A stretch of 64,000 bases of DNA from Eshraghiella sp051880035 (GTDB taxonomy: Bacteria > Bacillota > Clostridia > Lachnospirales > Lachnospiraceae): positions 1 through 64,000 of the forward strand of contig JBJENE010000022.1 of NCBI GenBank assembly GCA_051880035.1. The letters run 5' to 3'. Every line of letters starts with the position of its first letter. Position 1 is the stretch's first letter. Shown in pieces: positions 34,341 to 43,026 of this stretch. The position numbers and the translations under genes were made by a program. The notes beneath the pieces were generated by a model. That model was not told the DNA's origin and ran no database searches. It saw only the letters and a list, made by a program, of their open reading frames with translations.

Positions 34341-36758
34341 CTACTGACGCAGAACAGCTCCGAGAGATTTAAGCTCTGTAAGTATTTTGTCCATAAGCTC
34401 ATTTACTTCTGTATCGGCAAGGGTTCTGTCCTTGGCACGGAATACAAGACTGAAAGCAACTGACTTTTTACCTTCTCCAACCTGCTCGCCTTCGTATATA
34501 TCAAATAAGGTACAATTTTCCAGAAGTTTTCCACCCTTCTTTTCAATTGCATTTTCCAGGGTTCCCACAGTAACATCTTTATCCACAACCATACTGATAT
34601 CTCTTGTGGATGCAGGGAATTTGGCAATTCCTTCGTATTTCTTATCGAAGTCTGACATTTCAACCACATAAGGCATATCAATTACGGCAATCTGTACTCT
34701 TTCACCGATATTATAGTTATCGGCAACCTGAGGATGAATTTCACCCAGATATCCTATTACGGTATCATTGTATACAATATCGGCCTGTCTTCCCGGATGT
34801 AAAAATGTCTTAGGAGACGAGGTATCATATACGAGCTTTTTGTTCATTCCGACTTTTTCGAAGAACTCTTCCACAACACCCTTCATAGTAAAGAAATCAC
34901 CGTCTCCGTACATTCCCAGAGTAAACTGGGTTCTCTCGTCCGGAAGTTCTGTAAGAGGAAGGCTCTTTGGAATATAAATATTGCCTATTTCATACAGTCT
35001 GACATTTTTGTTTTTTCTGTTGTAATTGGTTGACAAAGAAGTAAGCATACCGTTAAGAGACTGGGTCTTCATAATACTGAAATCCTGTCCCAGCGGGTTC
35101 ATGATTTCTACCGTCTCACGAAGCTTTGAATCCTCAGGAATCAACAGCTTATCAAAGGCCTTCGGGCTTTCAAAAGAGTAATTCATGGCCTGGGAGAATC
35201 CGCAGAACTGTGCAACCTCTCTTGCAACCGACTCAACAGTCAGCTTGTATGAAAGTTTTCCGAAAGTAGACTCTCCTGAAGGAAGTGTTACAGGAATTTT
35301 ATCATATCCGTAAAATCTTGCAACTTCCTCAGCAAGGTCACATGATCTTAATAAATCCTGTCTGAATGATGGAATCTTAATCATTCCGGTGGTCTTATCA
35401 TAATCAAGCTCAAGCATCTTGAAATATGAAAGCATCTCTTCTTCAGATACATTTGTTCCAAGAAGCTTGTTATATTTATCAGGTTCAAAAGGCAGGCTCT
35501 TAGCTTCAGGTTTTACAGGGAAAACATCCACCATACCGCCCACAACTTCACCTGCACCAAGTTCTTCGATTAACTGGCAGGCTCTGTTAATTGCAGCTTC
35601 CGCATTATACGGATCAAGACCTTTTTCAAATTTACCTGACGCATCGGTTCTTAAACCTATTTTTTTGGCAGAAAGTCTTATATTGGTTCCGTCAAAACAT
35701 GCAGCTTCAAACAACATTGTTTTAACATTGTCTGTAATTTTGGAGTTTTCTCCACCCATAATTCCAGCAATACCTACTGCTTTTTCGCCATCGCAAATCA
35801 TCAGTACGGATGAGTCAAGTGTTCTTTCCTGTCCGTCAAGTGTCTGGAATGTTTCGTTATCTTTTGCCCTTCTTACGACAATTTTGTGGTCAGCAATTGT
35901 ATCGTAATCATAGGCATGCATCGGCTGTCCGTATTCTTCCATTACATAGTTGGTAATATCAACTATATTATTAATAGGTCTTATTCCGCTTGCCGCAAGT
36001 CTTCTCTGCATCCATTCAGGTGAAGGACCGATTTTAATATTTTTAACCATTCTTGCGCAGTATCTCGGGCAGAGAGCGGTATCCTGCACTTCAACTTTAA
36101 TCATTGAATTGACATCTTCGTCATTTCCTGTTTTAGTAACAACAGGCGGAACAAACGGTTTTCTGAAAGTTGCAGCCGCCTCTCTTGCAATTCCCAAAAC
36201 GCTGTAGCAGTCAACTCTGTTGGATGTAATTTCATATTCAAAAACCACATCATGAAGTCCCAGTGCTTCTACCGCATCGGAACCAACAACCGCATCCGGT
36301 CCCATATCATAGAGTCCGCTTTCCGGAGCATCAGGGTAAAAATCCTTTGATGAACCCAGCTCTTCAATTGAGCACATCATTCCGTTGGATATAACACCTC
36401 TTAATTTACCTTTTTTGATTTTAATTCCGCCCGGAGTCTTTGATCCGTCATGTCCTCCGGCAACTCTTCCTCCGTCAAGGCATACCGGAGTTTTCATTCC
36501 TTCGTAAACATTAGGTGCGCCTGTTACAATCTGAATAATCTCCGTTCCGATATTGACCTGGCATACCACCAGTTTATCCGCATCAGGATGTCTTTCTATT
36601 TTTTCAACCTGACCAACAACGATTTTTTCAAGATCTGCATCAAGACATTCAAATCCTTCAACCTTTGTTCCTGTCAGTGTCATTGCATCCGTATATTCCT
36701 GTGCCGTACACGAAAGTTCAGGCACATATGCTTTAATCCATGATAATGCTGTATTCAT
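34341..36758 (-). CDS. pheT: Phenylalanine-tRNA ligase beta subunit
   Basis: An 805-residue subunit of the alpha2-beta2 enzyme that charges tRNA(Phe). It shows the N-terminal tRNA-binding (EMAP-like) domain (VVGQVEKIERHPDADKLVVCQVNIG), the B3/B4 editing domain that clears Tyr-tRNA(Phe), the B5 domain with two DRPM-like pieces, and the C-terminal anticodon-binding domain (FPASTRDISMVVDKDV). Size and order match the long bacterial form. It follows pheS by 23 nt and is therefore under the same Phe T-box. Confidence 0.97.
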   Translation of the reverse strand: MNTALSWIKAYVPELSCTAQEYTDAMTLTGTKVEGFECLDADLEKIVVGQVEKIERHPDADKLVVCQVNIGTEIIQIVTGAPNVYEGMKTPVCLDGGRVAGGHDGSKTPGGIKIKKGKLRGVISNGMMCSIEELGSSKDFYPDAPESGLYDMGPDAVVGSDAVEALGLHDVVFEYEITSNRVDCYSVLGIAREAAATFRKPFVPPVVTKTGNDEDVNSMIKVEVQDTALCPRYCARMVKNIKIGPSPEWMQRRLAASGIRPINNIVDITNYVMEEYGQPMHAYDYDTIADHKIVVRRAKDNETFQTLDGQERTLDSSVLMICDGEKAVGIAGIMGGENSKITDNVKTMLFEAACFDGTNIRLSAKKIGLRTDASGKFEKGLDPYNAEAAINRACQLIEELGAGEVVGGMVDVFPVKPEAKSLPFEPDKYNKLLGTNVSEEEMLSYFKMLELDYDKTTGMIKIPSFRQDLLRSCDLAEEVARFYGYDKIPVTLPSGESTFGKLSYKLTVESVAREVAQFCGFSQAMNYSFESPKAFDKLLIPEDSKLRETVEIMNPLGQDFSIMKTQSLNGMLTSLSTNYNRKNKNVRLYEIGNIYIPKSLPLTELPDERTQFTLGMYGDGDFFTMKGVVEEFFEKVGMNKKLVYDTSSPKTFLHPGRQADIVYNDTVIGYLGEIHPQVADNYNIGERVQIAVIDMPYVVEMSDFDKKYEGIAKFPASTRDISMVVDKDVTVGTLENAIEKKGGKLLENCTLFDIYEGEQVGEGKKSVAFSLVFRAKDRTLADTEVNELMDKILTELKSLGAVLRQ

Positions 36759-36781
36759 AAATCTTTTCCTTTCTATACTTA

Positions 36782-37801
36782 TTAGAACTGATTCAAAAAT
36801 CTGATGTCATTTTCATATAAAAGTCTCATGTCATCAATTTCATATTTCAAAAGGGCAATTCTTTCAAGTCCGATACCGAAAGCAAATCCTGTATATTCCT
36901 CAGGATTGATTCCGCTCATTTCAAGAACATGAGGATGAACCATTCCGCAGCCGAGAATTTCTATCCAGCCTGAATTTTTACAGAAACGGCATCCCTTACC
37001 TTTACATTTGAAGCATGAAACATCCATTTCGGCACTAGGTTCCGTAAACGGAAAATGATGAGGTCTGAATTTAACCTTTGTATCTTCACCGAAAAGTTCT
37101 TTTGCAAATACTGCCAGTGTTCCTTTCAAGTCGGCAAAAGTAATATTTTTGTCTATTACAAGACCCTCTACCTGATGGAAGGACGGTGAATGTGTTGCAT
37201 CAACTTCATCTGAACGGAAAACCCTGCCCGGTGCAATCATTCTGATAGGCATGCGGCCTTTTTCCATCTCATGCACCTGTACTGATGAAGTCTGGGTTCT
37301 GAGTACGATTTTATTGTTAATATAGAATGTATCCTGTTCGTCCTTGGCAGGATGGTTAGCAGGAATATTAAGTGCCTCAAAGTTATAGTAATCATATTCA
37401 ACTTCAGGGCCTTCAACAACCTCATAACCCATTCCTATAAATATTTTTTCAACTTCTTCAAGAGCGACAATATTAGGATGCGAATGTCCTATGGCATTTC
37501 TCTTTGCCGGAAGAGTAACATCAATTACCTCTTTCTTTAACTGTGCTTCTCTTTTTGCCTGTGCAAGTTTATTTCTTACTTCTTCAAGCTTTTCTTCTAT
37601 AATGCTTCTGGTCTCATTGACCATGGCTCCGATTTTAGGACGGTCTTCTGCCGAAACATCCTTCATTCCTTTTAATACTTCAGTTAATTCACCTTTTTTG
37701 CCAAGATATGCAACACGGATTTCATTAAGCTTATCAAGAGTATCTGATTCTCCTATCCGTGCAAGCGCTTTTTCTCTGATGGCCTGTAACTTTTCTTTCA
37801 T
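36782..37801 (-). CDS. pheS: Phenylalanine-tRNA ligase alpha subunit
   Basis: A 339-residue catalytic subunit of PheRS. After an N-terminal coiled coil it has the class II motifs: motif 2 in FRSDEVDATHSPSFHQVEGLVID and motif 3 in GFAFGIGLERIALLKY. A CFKCKGKGCRFCKNSGW zinc-like knuckle precedes motif 3. I use the ATG at 37801 with AGGAAG 7 nt upstream; an in-frame TTG two codons earlier touches the ribosome site. The gene is preceded by a MITE-like insert and by a T-box that senses uncharged tRNA(Phe). Confidence 0.97.
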   Translation of the reverse strand: MKEKLQAIREKALARIGESDTLDKLNEIRVAYLGKKGELTEVLKGMKDVSAEDRPKIGAMVNETRSIIEEKLEEVRNKLAQAKREAQLKKEVIDVTLPAKRNAIGHSHPNIVALEEVEKIFIGMGYEVVEGPEVEYDYYNFEALNIPANHPAKDEQDTFYINNKIVLRTQTSSVQVHEMEKGRMPIRMIAPGRVFRSDEVDATHSPSFHQVEGLVIDKNITFADLKGTLAVFAKELFGEDTKVKFRPHHFPFTEPSAEMDVSCFKCKGKGCRFCKNSGWIEILGCGMVHPHVLEMSGINPEEYTGFAFGIGLERIALLKYEIDDMRLLYENDIRFLNQF

Positions 37802-37815
37802 AATCAACTTCCTTT

Positions 37816-37993
37816 CTGTTAAATAACAAAGCCGGACAAGTCCGCCTCTAACCCCCTAAATCCCTCAATCCTTGAGGGACTTGCCACGCTTTGCGAGCCG
37901 CGCACGGTCAGCTTTAGCTGACATTTTCCTATCGTGCGAGTGCCAATCCTTAGCGGAGCGTTTTTTATTTAACAGGAAATTCCTGTTAAATAA
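37816..37993. mobile_element. MITE-like hairpin-rich insert between T-box and pheS
   Basis: An 11-bp direct repeat, ctgttaaataa, occurs at 37816-37826 and 37983-37993. Between the copies lie about 156 bp of sequence that is more GC rich than its surroundings and packed with hairpins: TCCCTCAA/TTGAGGGA (37861-37879), GTCAGCT/AGCTGAC (37907-37922) nested inside GCACG/CGTGC, and a 17-bp arm palindrome (37961-37997) that joins it to the T-box terminator tract. The direct repeat looks like a target-site duplication, so this is probably a small non-coding mobile or repeat element inserted in the pheS leader. It codes for nothing convincing. The repeats are seen; the mobile origin is inference. Confidence 0.55.
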
Positions 37994-38246
37994 AAAAACC
38001 TCATCCCAACAAAGGGACGAGGTTAATCGCGGTACCACCCTGATTCCTGTCATAATGACAGGCACTTATAACTGCGTAACGTGCATCTGCGTCATTTCCT
38101 ACTTGCATATGCTTTCAAAAATGCAGCTCCGACATGAATTTCATCATCCGCCGTAACTTAAGCAGGCTCTCAGCCGGTGACCCGCTCTCTCTGAAAGAAT
38201 ATCCGGACAACTACTATGTGTCTTCATCGCCTTTAATTATTTTGCT
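37992..38246 (-). promoter_or_regulatory. T-box leader for tRNA(Phe) controlling pheST
   Basis: The minus strand carries the invariant T-box AGGGTGGTACCGCG (38041-38028), directly followed by a terminator stem AACCTCGTCCC / GGGATGAGGTT (38024-37997) and a T7 tract. Stem I shows the AGTA element and a long apical arm; on its 3' side the segment GAAATTCATG places TTC (38138-38136) as the specifier codon, which reads phenylalanine. Uncharged tRNA(Phe) would pair with both the specifier and the T-box and favour the antiterminator, letting pheST be transcribed. T-box identity is certain; exact helix ends were not computed. Confidence 0.95.
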
Positions 38247-38252
38247 TTCTAT

Positions 38253-38280
38253 ATAATAACACATAAAAAATTAAAGTCAA
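38253..38280 (-). promoter_or_regulatory. Promoter of the pheST T-box transcript
   Basis: Minus strand TTGACT (38280-38275), a 16-nt spacer and TATTAT (38258-38253). Transcription would start near 38246, at the first bases of the T-box stem I. This AT-rich stretch is shared with the divergent D,D-carboxypeptidase gene. Confidence 0.75.
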
Positions 38281-38342
38281 TAAAAATTCATATTTTACTT
38301 TTGCATATACTAAAATATAGTAAGTATCTTAAGGACCTTACC

Positions 38343-39500
38343 ATGAAAAAATTTATCTCTTTGCTGATTGCATTTATTACATCCGTTACCTTCATTTATG
38401 TCCCTGTAAATGCCACAGAACCTGAAATTCAGGCTCCGTCTGCCATTCTTATGGAAGCCTCCACAGGTAATATCATTTATGAGAAGAATGCTGATGAAAA
38501 ACTCCGTCCTGCCAGCATAACCAAAATCATGACATTAATTCTGATTTTTGACGCCATATCAGAAGGGAAAATCAAATATACAGACAATGTAACCGTTTCA
38601 GAACATGCCGCTTCAATGGGCGGAAGCCAGGTTTTTCTTGAAGAAGGTGAAGTACAGACAGTAGAAACCATGATTAAATGCATTGCCATTGCCAGCGCCA
38701 ATGATGCCTGCGTCGCAATGGCGGAGCATATATGCAGTTCGGAGCAGGCATTTGTTGACCGGATGAATTCCAGGGCAAAAGAGTTAGGCATGACTAACAC
38801 AAATTTTGTCAACTGCTGCGGACTGGACGCTGACGAACATATGACAACCGCAAGAGATGTTGCAATTATGTCCAGAGAGCTCATTTCAAAATATCCAAAA
38901 ATCCATGATTATTCAACAATATGGATGGACACAATTACGCATGTTACGAGAAAAGGTCAGTCAGATTTCACACTCACAAATACAAATAAACTTATCAAGC
39001 AGTATGAATGGGCAACCGGACTGAAAACAGGCTCCACAAGCCTTGCCAAATTCTGCCTTTCTGCTACTGCTAACCGTAACGGAATTGAACTGATTTCGGT
39101 GGTTATGGCATCTCCCGACAGTAAAACAAGAGTATCCGACTCCATCACTTTACTCAACTACGGCTATGGGCTTTGCCACCTCTATAAAGATGACTCACCG
39201 CCAAAGCTTGATGACCTTCCGCTTAAAGGAAATATCGCAGGAAAAGTCTCCTGTGAATATGCCAATGTTTTTTCTCATCTTTTTCTGGAAGATTATGATG
39301 TGAATCTTATTACAAAAGATTTTGAATATATTTCCGACCTGACGGCCCCGTTGGAAAAAGGTGATACTCTGGGGCAGCTTATCTACAGCTACAACGGCTC
39401 TGTAATAGGAACGGTTGATATAGTTGCCGCCGAGTCTGTAGAGAAGTCCTCTTTCGGCGATTATTTTCATAAAATGTTTCTTGGACTCCTTTGCAGTTAG
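38343..39500 (+). CDS. D-alanyl-D-alanine carboxypeptidase (DacF-type)
   Basis: A 385-residue penicillin-binding protein of the S11 family, which trims the terminal D-Ala of peptidoglycan stem peptides outside the membrane. The ATG at 38343 has AAGGA 7 nt upstream and begins a signal peptide (KKFISLLIAFITSVTFIYVPVNA). Active-site motifs: SITK at residues 58-61, the SAN segment in IASANDACVAMAE, and KTG in GLKTGSTSLAK. A C-terminal beta domain and a short hydrophobic end (FHKMFLGLL) that may anchor it follow. It is divergent from pheS and converges on citrate synthase across a bidirectional terminator. Confidence 0.95.
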   Translation: MKKFISLLIAFITSVTFIYVPVNATEPEIQAPSAILMEASTGNIIYEKNADEKLRPASITKIMTLILIFDAISEGKIKYTDNVTVSEHAASMGGSQVFLEEGEVQTVETMIKCIAIASANDACVAMAEHICSSEQAFVDRMNSRAKELGMTNTNFVNCCGLDADEHMTTARDVAIMSRELISKYPKIHDYSTIWMDTITHVTRKGQSDFTLTNTNKLIKQYEWATGLKTGSTSLAKFCLSATANRNGIELISVVMASPDSKTRVSDSITLLNYGYGLCHLYKDDSPPKLDDLPLKGNIAGKVSCEYANVFSHLFLEDYDVNLITKDFEYISDLTAPLEKGDTLGQLIYSYNGSVIGTVDIVAAESVEKSSFGDYFHKMFLGLLCS

Positions 39501-39509
39501 CAATAAAAT

Positions 39510-39554
39510 AACAGGAACTGCCTCTCTTTATTAAAGTCCGGTAGTTCCTGTTTT
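39510..39554. terminator. Bidirectional terminator between D,D-carboxypeptidase and citrate synthase
   Basis: A 13-bp stem (aacaggaactgcc / ggtagttcctgtt, one mismatch) is followed by TTTT on the plus strand. It lies between two converging genes and starts 9 nt after the carboxypeptidase stop codon. Confidence 0.8.
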
Positions 39555-39606
39555 GAAATAATAATGATTGTACTGCTTTATGTCTTTCAGAAAGAAGTTT
39601 TGATTC

Positions 39607-41025
39607 TTATTCCTCTTTCATTGTAATTCTGTGAAATATATCATCCGTAGTATTTATCTTAATATTGCGCTCCGCAATATTTTCATAGCTTCTCATATTC
39701 ATGATGCTCTTATAAGCAGGACGGATTATCTTATCCACATTAATAAGCTCTTCTATTCTGTGGGCACTCCATCCTACGATTCTTGCAATAGCAAAAATCG
39801 GAGTATAAAGTTCCGTAGGAATATCAAGCATGCTGTATACGAAGCCGCTGTAAAAGTCCACATTGGCACTTACACCTTTGTAAATTCTGCATGATTCCGC
39901 AATAACTTCAGGTGCAATACGCTCAATCATGGAATAGAGTTCAAACTCATCGGAATGATGTTTCTCTGTGGCAAGCTGCTCAACAAAGCCCTTAAAAATA
40001 GTGGCACGCGGGTCAGAAATGGAATATACCGCATGACCCATACCATAAATAAGTCCGGTATGGTCAAACGCCTCCTTATTAAGAATCTTCTTAAGATATG
40101 CCCTTACTTCATCTTCATCCTTCAGGTCACGGACATTGGATTTTAAATCTTCCATCATCCTTACAACCTTAATGTTGGCACCACCATGTTTAGGTCCTTT
40201 AAGTGATGAAAGTGCTGCTGCCACAACCGAATATGTATCCGATCCCGAAGAAGTAACAACTCTTGTTGTAAATGTTGAATTATTGCCTCCGCCGTGCTCC
40301 ATATGAAGAACAAGCGCAGCATCCAGTACCTTGGCCTCAGTCTCTGTAAATTTCTTATCAGGGCGAAGCATTCTGAGAATATTTTCTGCGAATGAAAGCT
40401 TATTGTCGGGACGATGGATATAGAGACTGTCATCTCTTTCATAATGGTTATATGCCTGATATCCGTACACAGCCATCATAGGGAAAACGCTTATTAACAT
40501 AAGACACTGTCTGAGTACATTATCAATTGACAAATCCGAAACATTATTATCATATGATGCCAATGTAAGAACACTCTTGGTAAGTGAATTCATTATGTCC
40601 ACGCTCGGCGCTTTCATAATAACATCCCTGGTAAAATTAGTAGGCAGTCTCCGGCTTGCATTAAGAACATCCTTAAACTCCGCAAGCTGGGAAACGGTAG
40701 GAAGTTCTCCGAAAAGCAGAAGAAATGCTATCTCCTCGAATCCGAACCTGTTCTCGGAACAGAATCCTCTTACCAGATCAAAAATATTATATCCCCGATA
40801 ATAAAGTTCTCCGTCGCAAGGAACATTCTTCCCGTTCTCTTCCTTTGATGAAATAATAAGTGAAATATTAGTTAATCCGGAAAGAACACCCTTTCCGTTT
40901 TTATCTCGTAATCCTCTTTTAACACCGTATTCATCGTAAAGTCCTGAATCAATTCTCTGATTCTCCTGGCACTGTTTTGCATATCTGGATGTAAAGTCCG
41001 AAATGTCATTTTTATTCATGTTCAT
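39607..41025 (-). CDS. gltA: Citrate synthase
   Basis: A 472-residue enzyme condensing oxaloacetate and acetyl-CoA to citrate. I chose the ATG at 41025, which follows AAGGAGGG, rather than the longer frame. Family regions: GELYYRGYNIFDLV, VLHMEHGGGNNSTFTTRVVTSSGSD (substrate His), LKGPKHGGANIKV and the active-site GMGHAVYSISDPRA, then a final Arg region. It is longer than the usual 370-430 residues, mainly at the N-terminus, as in the form common in Clostridia. No other TCA genes are near, so it may mainly feed glutamate synthesis; that is inference. A close relative such as 2-methylcitrate synthase cannot be fully ruled out. Confidence 0.92.
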   Translation of the reverse strand: MNMNKNDISDFTSRYAKQCQENQRIDSGLYDEYGVKRGLRDKNGKGVLSGLTNISLIISSKEENGKNVPCDGELYYRGYNIFDLVRGFCSENRFGFEEIAFLLLFGELPTVSQLAEFKDVLNASRRLPTNFTRDVIMKAPSVDIMNSLTKSVLTLASYDNNVSDLSIDNVLRQCLMLISVFPMMAVYGYQAYNHYERDDSLYIHRPDNKLSFAENILRMLRPDKKFTETEAKVLDAALVLHMEHGGGNNSTFTTRVVTSSGSDTYSVVAAALSSLKGPKHGGANIKVVRMMEDLKSNVRDLKDEDEVRAYLKKILNKEAFDHTGLIYGMGHAVYSISDPRATIFKGFVEQLATEKHHSDEFELYSMIERIAPEVIAESCRIYKGVSANVDFYSGFVYSMLDIPTELYTPIFAIARIVGWSAHRIEELINVDKIIRPAYKSIMNMRSYENIAERNIKINTTDDIFHRITMKEE

Positions 41026-41076
41026 GTTAGGCCCTCCTTTTTGCCGATGATAATATAAAATTCCCAATAGGTTTTC

Positions 41077-41085
41077 ATTCTAACA
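41077..41085 (-). promoter_or_regulatory. Extended -10 promoter of citrate synthase
   Basis: Minus strand TGTTAGAAT (extended -10), with TTACAT 18 nt upstream as a possible -35. It lies about 50 nt before the start codon. Confidence 0.5.
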
Positions 41086-41139
41086 TAAAAAGGGCCATAA
41101 ATGTAAAAATTAATAAAAATTTAACAGAAATTTATTAAT

Positions 41140-43026
41140 TTATGCAATATTATTTCCGGTGTACAAACTGTAATATTTTCCTTTTTTCTCAATTAACTGC
41201 TCATGAGTTCCGCGTTCAATAATCCTTCCCTGCTCGAGAACAATGATACAATCGCTGTTACGCACGGTGGATAATCTGTGGGCTATTACAAATGTTGTTC
41301 TGCCCTTCATAAGCTTATCCATACCATCCTGGACTATTTTTTCGGTTCTGGTATCAATCGAAGAGGTTGCCTCATCAAGAATCAGCACAGGAGGGTCTGC
41401 TATGGCAGCTCTTGCGATAGCAAGAAGCTGCCTCTGTCCCTGGCTTAAATTGGCTCCGTCACCTGTAATCATGGTATTGTATCCGTCAGGGAGCCTCTTA
41501 ATAAATCCGTCCGCATTGGCAAGTTTGGCTGCCGCATATACATCTTCATCTGTTGCGTCAAGTTTTCCGTAACGGATGTTATCCATAACCGTTCCCGTAA
41601 AAAGATGTGTATCCTGTAATACAATTCCTAACGATTTTCTCAAATCCGCTTTTTTAATCTTATTAATATTAATTCCGTCATATCTGATTTTACCGTCCTG
41701 TATGTCATAGAAGCGGTTTATAAGGTTGGTAATTGTGGTTTTTCCTGCACCGGTAGACCCTACAAAAGCAATTTTCTGCCCCGGTGTTGCAAACAAATCA
41801 ACATTATGAAGAACAATTTTTTCTTCGTTATATCCAAAATCCACATCATCAAATACCACATCTCCGGTAAGTTCTATATAATCCGTCACGCCGGTATCTT
41901 TATGAAAATGTTTCCATGCCCACATACCTGTACGCTCTTTGGATTCTTCGATTTTACCATCCGTCTTTCTGGCATTCACAAGTGTGACATATCCTTCGTC
42001 CGTTTCCGGTTTTTCATCCAGAAGCCTGAATATTCTGTCTCCTCCGGCAAGAGCCATAATTATACTGTTAAACTGCATACTTATCTGGTTTATAGGCATA
42101 TTAAGACTCTTACTGAATGTTAAAAAGCTGACAAGACCTCCCAGTGTAAGTCCGGCAAATCCGTTCATTGCGAAAAGGCCTCCGAATACGGCAACAACCA
42201 CATAGCTGACATTACCGAGCTGGGCATTTATAGGTCCTATGATGTTACCGTATCTGTTAGCATTATAGGCGCTGTAAAAAAGTTTATCGTTAATTTCCTT
42301 AAATTCTTCTTTACACTTTTTCTCATGGCAGAATACCTTAACAACCTTCTGTCCCTGCATCATTTCTTCAATATATCCGTTAACGGTACCTATATCTTTC
42401 TGCTGCGCCACGAAATATTTACCGGATAGGCCGGATACTTTTTTGGTACATATCAACATAACACCTACCATAACAAGGGATATGGCTGTAAGTAACGGAC
42501 TTATTACAATCATGCTGTACAGAATTCCCACAATGGTAACTGCGCTGTTTATAAGCTGTGGAATACTCTGGCTTATCATCTGTCTGAGCGTATCCACATC
42601 ATTGGTATATATTGACATTATGTCTCCGTGGGAATGTGTGTCAAAATACCTGATTGGTAATGTTTCCATATGAAGAAACATTTCATCTCTTATACTCTTT
42701 AGCGTATCCTGTGTAACATATGCCATTATCCTTGTATTTCCGTAAGATGCGGCAATTCCCAGTGCATAGAAGCATGCAACACGGATTATTTCATTTCGAA
42801 GATATGTATAATCCGGATTGGCATCGGTTAAAAGAGGTTTAATAAAATCATCAATAAGAGTTTTAATAAACATTGTACCCTGTAATGTTGCAAATACATT
42901 AACGATTATGCATATCACAACAACTATGCAAAGAAACATGTGTTTCTTTAATATATATCCCATAATACGCTTGAAAACCTGTAACGGATTTTCAACTGTA
43001 GGCTTAACTCCTCTTGGTCCGCGCAT
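41140..43026 (-). CDS. Multidrug ABC exporter half-transporter, catalytic-site subunit (pair 3)
   Basis: A 628-residue half-transporter: six membrane helices in the first 330 residues, a charged insert of about 30 residues, then the nucleotide-binding domain. Walker A is GSTGAGKTT, the signature is the deviant LSQGQ, and Walker B ends in the catalytic Glu (LILDEATS). Its partner, the gene just upstream, has the opposite pattern (LSGGQ-like signature, Asp in place of the Glu). Together they make one normal and one degenerate ATP site, as in BmrCD or TM287/288 heterodimers. Start and stop codons of the pair overlap (TAATG). It is the last gene of the marR operon and probably exports drugs or other toxic compounds. 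Confidence 0.93.
   Translation of the reverse strand: MRGPRGVKPTVENPLQVFKRIMGYILKKHMFLCIVVVICIIVNVFATLQGTMFIKTLIDDFIKPLLTDANPDYTYLRNEIIRVACFYALGIAASYGNTRIMAYVTQDTLKSIRDEMFLHMETLPIRYFDTHSHGDIMSIYTNDVDTLRQMISQSIPQLINSAVTIVGILYSMIVISPLLTAISLVMVGVMLICTKKVSGLSGKYFVAQQKDIGTVNGYIEEMMQGQKVVKVFCHEKKCKEEFKEINDKLFYSAYNANRYGNIIGPINAQLGNVSYVVVAVFGGLFAMNGFAGLTLGGLVSFLTFSKSLNMPINQISMQFNSIIMALAGGDRIFRLLDEKPETDEGYVTLVNARKTDGKIEESKERTGMWAWKHFHKDTGVTDYIELTGDVVFDDVDFGYNEEKIVLHNVDLFATPGQKIAFVGSTGAGKTTITNLINRFYDIQDGKIRYDGININKIKKADLRKSLGIVLQDTHLFTGTVMDNIRYGKLDATDEDVYAAAKLANADGFIKRLPDGYNTMITGDGANLSQGQRQLLAIARAAIADPPVLILDEATSSIDTRTEKIVQDGMDKLMKGRTTFVIAHRLSTVRNSDCIIVLEQGRIIERGTHEQLIEKKGKYYSLYTGNNIA

Noticed and set aside
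37865..38065. Small ORF of 66 codons on the minus strand across the T-box
   Set aside because: It overlaps the T-box and terminator hairpins, has no ribosome site and no protein-like features; the RNA structure explains the sequence.
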